From contig JAKCDN010000013.1 in NCBI GenBank assembly GCA_021841795.1, positions 1 through 17,719 of the forward strand: DNA of 17,719 bases, in the 5' to 3' direction. Both the position numbers and the translations under genes were made by a program. Below the pieces are notes generated by a model that was given only the letters and a program-made list of their open reading frames with translations, ran no database searches and was not told the origin of the DNA. Positions 15,341-17,719 of this stretch are shown here, one piece after another (position 1 is the first letter of the stretch; every line of letters begins with the position of its first letter). Source of the stretch: Acidobacteriota bacterium. GTDB lineage: Bacteria; Acidobacteriota; Terriglobia; Terriglobales; Acidobacteriaceae.

Positions 15341-15398
15341 CGCAAGGGCCGATCGCAATGTGGCTTGCCCCATGTCGGTTCGGAGTTTGCGGCAAAGA

Positions 15399-15415
15399 CG
15401 CGCCGCCCAGGCGCG
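15399..15415 (+). other. Short stem-loop between phoH and ybeY
   Basis: CGCGCC (15399-15404) and GGCGCG (15410-15415) pair around a 5-nt loop, 59 bases after the phoH stop. No T-run follows. A second small stem, CCGCGC (15491-15496) with GCGCGG (15505-15510), lies just before ybeY with AGGAG in its loop. Both could be chance in G+C-rich DNA. A TATCAT hexamer at 15469-15474 might provide a separate ybeY transcript. Confidence 0.25.
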
Positions 15416-15521
15416 GCAGTTTGCGCGATCTGCCTGCAATTGCGCTCACTTCCGGGCTACTCCTCGCGTATCATCGACTTAGACATGGAACCGCGCCCGC
15501 AGGAGCGCGGCTTCGCGCACG

Positions 15522-16100
15522 ATGATTCTCATCGACCCAGAGCTGAACCTTGCCCCGACGGCGGTGGCGCTGAACCTGGTTTCGGCGAAGCGCTCTGCTG
15601 GGCCTGCTCCGATCCTGAGCGCAAAAGCCCGGCATCTTCCTTCCTCGCGCACATTGGCGCGATTCCTGACTGAAGCCCAGACCGCCGTTCGTCTCCGCGG
15701 GCAGGTGACGGTGCTGCTGACGACCGACGCCGCGATGCGCGCCCTGAACCGCCGTTTCCGTGGGAAGAACAAGCCGACGGATGTGCTGTCGTTTCCCTCC
15801 GATCACCTGATTAGAGGAACAGAGAAGATCGCCGGCGACCTGGCCATCAGTCTTGAAACCGCGCTGCGCCAGGCTGCCGCGCAGGGCCACACGCTTGCCG
15901 TCGAGATCAAGGTGTTGATGCTCCATGGCCTCCTGCACCTAGCCGGCTACGACCACGAGACCGACTCCGGCCAGATGCAGCGCCGCGAAAGAGATTTGCG
16001 CGCCAGGCTGCGCCTCCCGTCCGGACTGATTGAACGCGCCTCTGCCCGGCCTTCCCCGCGTCCGCCGGCCCGTTCCGCCATGCGTGGACGCCGGCCATGA
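15522..16100 (+). CDS. ybeY: Endoribonuclease YbeY (rRNA maturation factor)
   Basis: A single-strand-specific, zinc-dependent endoribonuclease involved in 16S rRNA 3'-end maturation and 70S quality control. Seen: 192 residues with the zinc signature HGLLHLAGYDHETDSGQM at 135-152 (ligands H135, H139, H145), the conserved LNRRFRGKNKPTDVLSFP stretch (75-92) and GDLAIS (105-110). The last 30 residues or so are Arg/Pro/Ala-rich (SARPSPRPPARSAMRGRRP), beyond the usual end of the family (about 150-165), and partly result from reading through to the corC overlap. The Shine-Dalgarno is AGGAG but 16 bases from the ATG, with part of the gap in a small hairpin, so initiation may be weak. The stop overlaps the corC start by four bases (ATGA). 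Confidence 0.92.
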   Translation: MILIDPELNLAPTAVALNLVSAKRSAGPAPILSAKARHLPSSRTLARFLTEAQTAVRLRGQVTVLLTTDAAMRALNRRFRGKNKPTDVLSFPSDHLIRGTEKIAGDLAISLETALRQAAAQGHTLAVEIKVLMLHGLLHLAGYDHETDSGQMQRRERDLRARLRLPSGLIERASARPSPRPPARSAMRGRRP

Positions 16101-17395
16101 CTCCGCTGCAGCTTGTTTTTCTGCTCGTGCTGGCCCTCGTCGCCACGCTCGCCTCCTACATTCACCGTGTCTATGCGGAGTTCGGCAAAATCCTCAGCCG
16201 CGAGGTCCAGGACAATCTGGACGTGTGGGAGGAGCGGATCGAGCCCCATCTCGGCCTCAGCCGCGAGCATGCCGCCTTGTGCGCGGCCGTCCTCATGCAG
16301 CTCGCTCTCGGCCTCATCGCGCTCGAGATTGGAACCACGCTCTATATCCACGCCGCGCGCCTCCGCGAGCCGGACTCGCTTGAAATCGCCCAGGCCGTTC
16401 TCGGGGTCGTGCTCGCGATCGTCTTCTGCAACCAGATGATCCCGTCGCTGCTCTTCAACCGCACCCGCGGCTTGTGGGCGGCGAGCCTGCTCTGGCCCAT
16501 CGTCCTCCTCCTGTGGATGACCACGCCCGTTACCGTCATCGTTCGCTTCTTCTCCTCCGTTGCCGCCCTGGCTGAGGCCCCCGTCAATCCTGAGCAGGAG
16601 CCCGCCACCGGCGTCGATGCGCTGATCGAAGCCGGCGAGGAGGAGGGCATTCTGGAACAGAGCGACCGCGACCTGGTGCGCTCGGCGGTCGAGTTCGGCG
16701 ACAAGCTCGTGCGCGAGGTCATGACCCCCAGGCCTGAAATCTTTGCCGTCTCGGAGCAGATCACGCTGGAGCGTTTCCTCGAGCTCCTCCGCCAGCACAA
16801 CTACTCCCGCGTGCCCGTCTACGCCGGCGCCCTCGATAACATCAGCGGCCTGGCCTTCGCCCACGACCTGCTGCAGATCGCCGATGAGGAAGCGCGCACC
16901 CGCACCGTGGCAACCATCGTAAAGCCCGCAGCCTTTGTGCCTGAGACCAAGAAGGGCTACGAGCTGCTCCGCGAGATGCAGCGCGAAAAGCAGCACATGC
17001 GCATCGTCATCGACGAGTACGGCGCGGTCGCCGGCCTCGTAACCATTGAAGATCTGCTCGAGGAGATTGTGGGTAACATCCGCGACGAGCACGAAACCGA
17101 CTCTCAGAAGGAGGAGCCGCAGCGTGAGCCCTCGGGCTCCTGGCTGGTGCCCGGCAGCTTTCCTGCCGATCAGCTCGGCGATCTCCTCGGCCAGCCGGTC
17201 GCTCCCGGCGATGACTACGAGGCCACCACCGTCGGCGGGCTCGTCAGTGAGATTGCCGGCCGCATTCCCAGGGCAGGGGAGACCATCGTGCTCGATAAGC
17301 TCGGCTTGCGTGTCGATGTGGTCGCCTCCACGCCTCGCCGCGTGGAGCGCGTGCGCCTGCTTCCGCCTTCGAAAACCGAGCAGAGTTTGTCTTAG
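16097..17395 (+). CDS. corC: CorC/HlyC-family CNNM transporter-like protein (DUF21, CBS pair, CorC_HlyC domain)
   Basis: A 432-residue membrane protein. The DUF21/CNNM transmembrane part (about 1-155) has four hydrophobic segments. A linker with EEEGILEQSDRDLVRSAVEF (181-200) leads into two CBS domains (about 205-330; REVMTPRPEIFAV and the DEYGAVAGLVTIEDLLEEIVG hallmark at 306-326) and a C-terminal CorC_HlyC domain (about 345-425). Homologues are called hemolysin C or CorC and are connected to Mg2+/Co2+ efflux; the CBS pair binds adenine nucleotides. A role in divalent-cation homeostasis is inferred. The first membrane helix is followed by a longer soluble loop (about 22-58) than in the standard family. 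Its ATG overlaps the ybeY stop, which implies translational coupling. The symbol is by family resemblance; YbeX is equally fitting for the ybeY-adjacent copy. Confidence 0.88.
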   Translation: MTPLQLVFLLVLALVATLASYIHRVYAEFGKILSREVQDNLDVWEERIEPHLGLSREHAALCAAVLMQLALGLIALEIGTTLYIHAARLREPDSLEIAQAVLGVVLAIVFCNQMIPSLLFNRTRGLWAASLLWPIVLLLWMTTPVTVIVRFFSSVAALAEAPVNPEQEPATGVDALIEAGEEEGILEQSDRDLVRSAVEFGDKLVREVMTPRPEIFAVSEQITLERFLELLRQHNYSRVPVYAGALDNISGLAFAHDLLQIADEEARTRTVATIVKPAAFVPETKKGYELLREMQREKQHMRIVIDEYGAVAGLVTIEDLLEEIVGNIRDEHETDSQKEEPQREPSGSWLVPGSFPADQLGDLLGQPVAPGDDYEATTVGGLVSEIAGRIPRAGETIVLDKLGLRVDVVASTPRRVERVRLLPPSKTEQSLS

Positions 17396-17402
17396 GTGTT
17401 CC

Positions 17403-17719
17403 TCATCGCGTGCGGGTCGCTTTCCAGTCCCGCCACTCCTCCGCCGTGATCTCCCAGATCTCTGAGGCCAGCCGCCCGCTCACGTACTCCCGCTCCTCCA
17501 CTCCGGCCAGGCGCATGCCCTGCTTCTCGGAGATGCGGCGCGAAGTAAGGTTATCGCGCGCCTTGGCCACCCGCAGCACCGCGAACCCCATCTCTTCAAA
17601 CCAGAAATCGTTGGCCCAGATGCAGGCCTCGCTCATCAATCCCTGGCCTTGCCACTGAAGCCCGAGCCAGAAGCCGCGGTTGCTCTCCTCGCCGCGGCGC
17701 AGATGGAGGCAGCCGATCA
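17403..17719 (-). CDS. GNAT-family N-acetyltransferase (RimJ/RimL-type), N-terminus beyond the window
   Basis: The minus-strand frame is open from the window edge (first whole codon at 17717) to a TGA at 17403, giving 105 visible residues. The visible part is the C-terminal two thirds of an Acetyltransf_3-type GNAT: IGCLHLRRGEESNRGFWLGL, then LQWQGQGLMSEAC, which corresponds to the acetyl-CoA-binding Q/RxxGxG/A motif with the following helix. Further on, ARDNLTSRRISEKQGMRLAG matches the family's 'N..S.rvleK.GF...g' segment. These enzymes acetylate protein N-termini, ribosomal proteins or small amines; the substrate is not predictable. It converges with corC at a 7-base gap and no terminator is visible. 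Internal ATGs near 17636 are not the true start because conserved sequence precedes them. Confidence 0.85.
   Translation of the reverse strand, partial: IGCLHLRRGEESNRGFWLGLQWQGQGLMSEACIWANDFWFEEMGFAVLRVAKARDNLTSRRISEKQGMRLAGVEEREYVSGRLASEIWEITAEEWRDWKATRTR

Overview
The window reads as a high-G+C bacterial chromosome segment made mostly of core genes, with no phage, transposase, plasmid, CRISPR, rRNA or tRNA signature that I could find. Gene content suggests an Acidobacteriota (Acidobacteriaceae-like) genome. The pointers are a very large secreted PIG-L/LmbE deacetylase, a DUF1080 secreted protein, a membrane-anchored SpoIIE-type phosphatase, futalosine-pathway menaquinone synthesis, and the site-2 protease / trpS / scpA neighbourhood. 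That assignment is inference from gene types, not from a marker comparison.

Layout: 1-7483 is almost entirely minus strand. Read from high to low coordinates it is a DUF503 gene, an M50 site-2 protease, a 117-bp palindromic element flanked by near-direct repeats, trpS (iron-sulfur type by its Cys spacing), scpA with a 260-residue disordered N-terminal extension, the large PIG-L protein, and the first 17 codons of another secreted or membrane protein running off the left edge. At 7573 the direction flips: mqnE (plus) converges on a DUF1080 gene (minus), and a small secreted protein and a receptor-like PP2C phosphatase follow on plus. A sodium:solute symporter (minus) converges on the phosphatase. 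After a 539-bp divergent gap comes the plus-strand block phoH, ybeY, corC. The window ends in a convergent, truncated GNAT acetyltransferase gene.

Functional links: phoH-ybeY-corC is the well-known cluster tied to rRNA maturation and ribosome quality, plus a CBS-domain membrane protein. ybeY and corC overlap by four bases. trpS and scpA are separated by 24 bases and probably share one transcript. scpB, the usual partner of scpA, is not next to it. mqnE implies menaquinone synthesis through futalosine. The remaining secreted proteins have no assignable substrate from sequence alone.

The most interesting items are regulatory or structural rather than a new gene system. They are the MITE-like palindrome upstream of trpS; the roughly 270-nt phoH leader with a consensus-like promoter, a 17-codon upstream ORF whose Shine-Dalgarno lies in a hairpin, and a TTG start four bases after that ORF's stop; a 10-bp perfect inverted repeat running into the phosphatase start codon; and TANNNT hexamers placed about 7 nt before several start codons, which suggests leaderless or very short-leader mRNAs. 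I did not find evidence of a previously undescribed multi-gene system.
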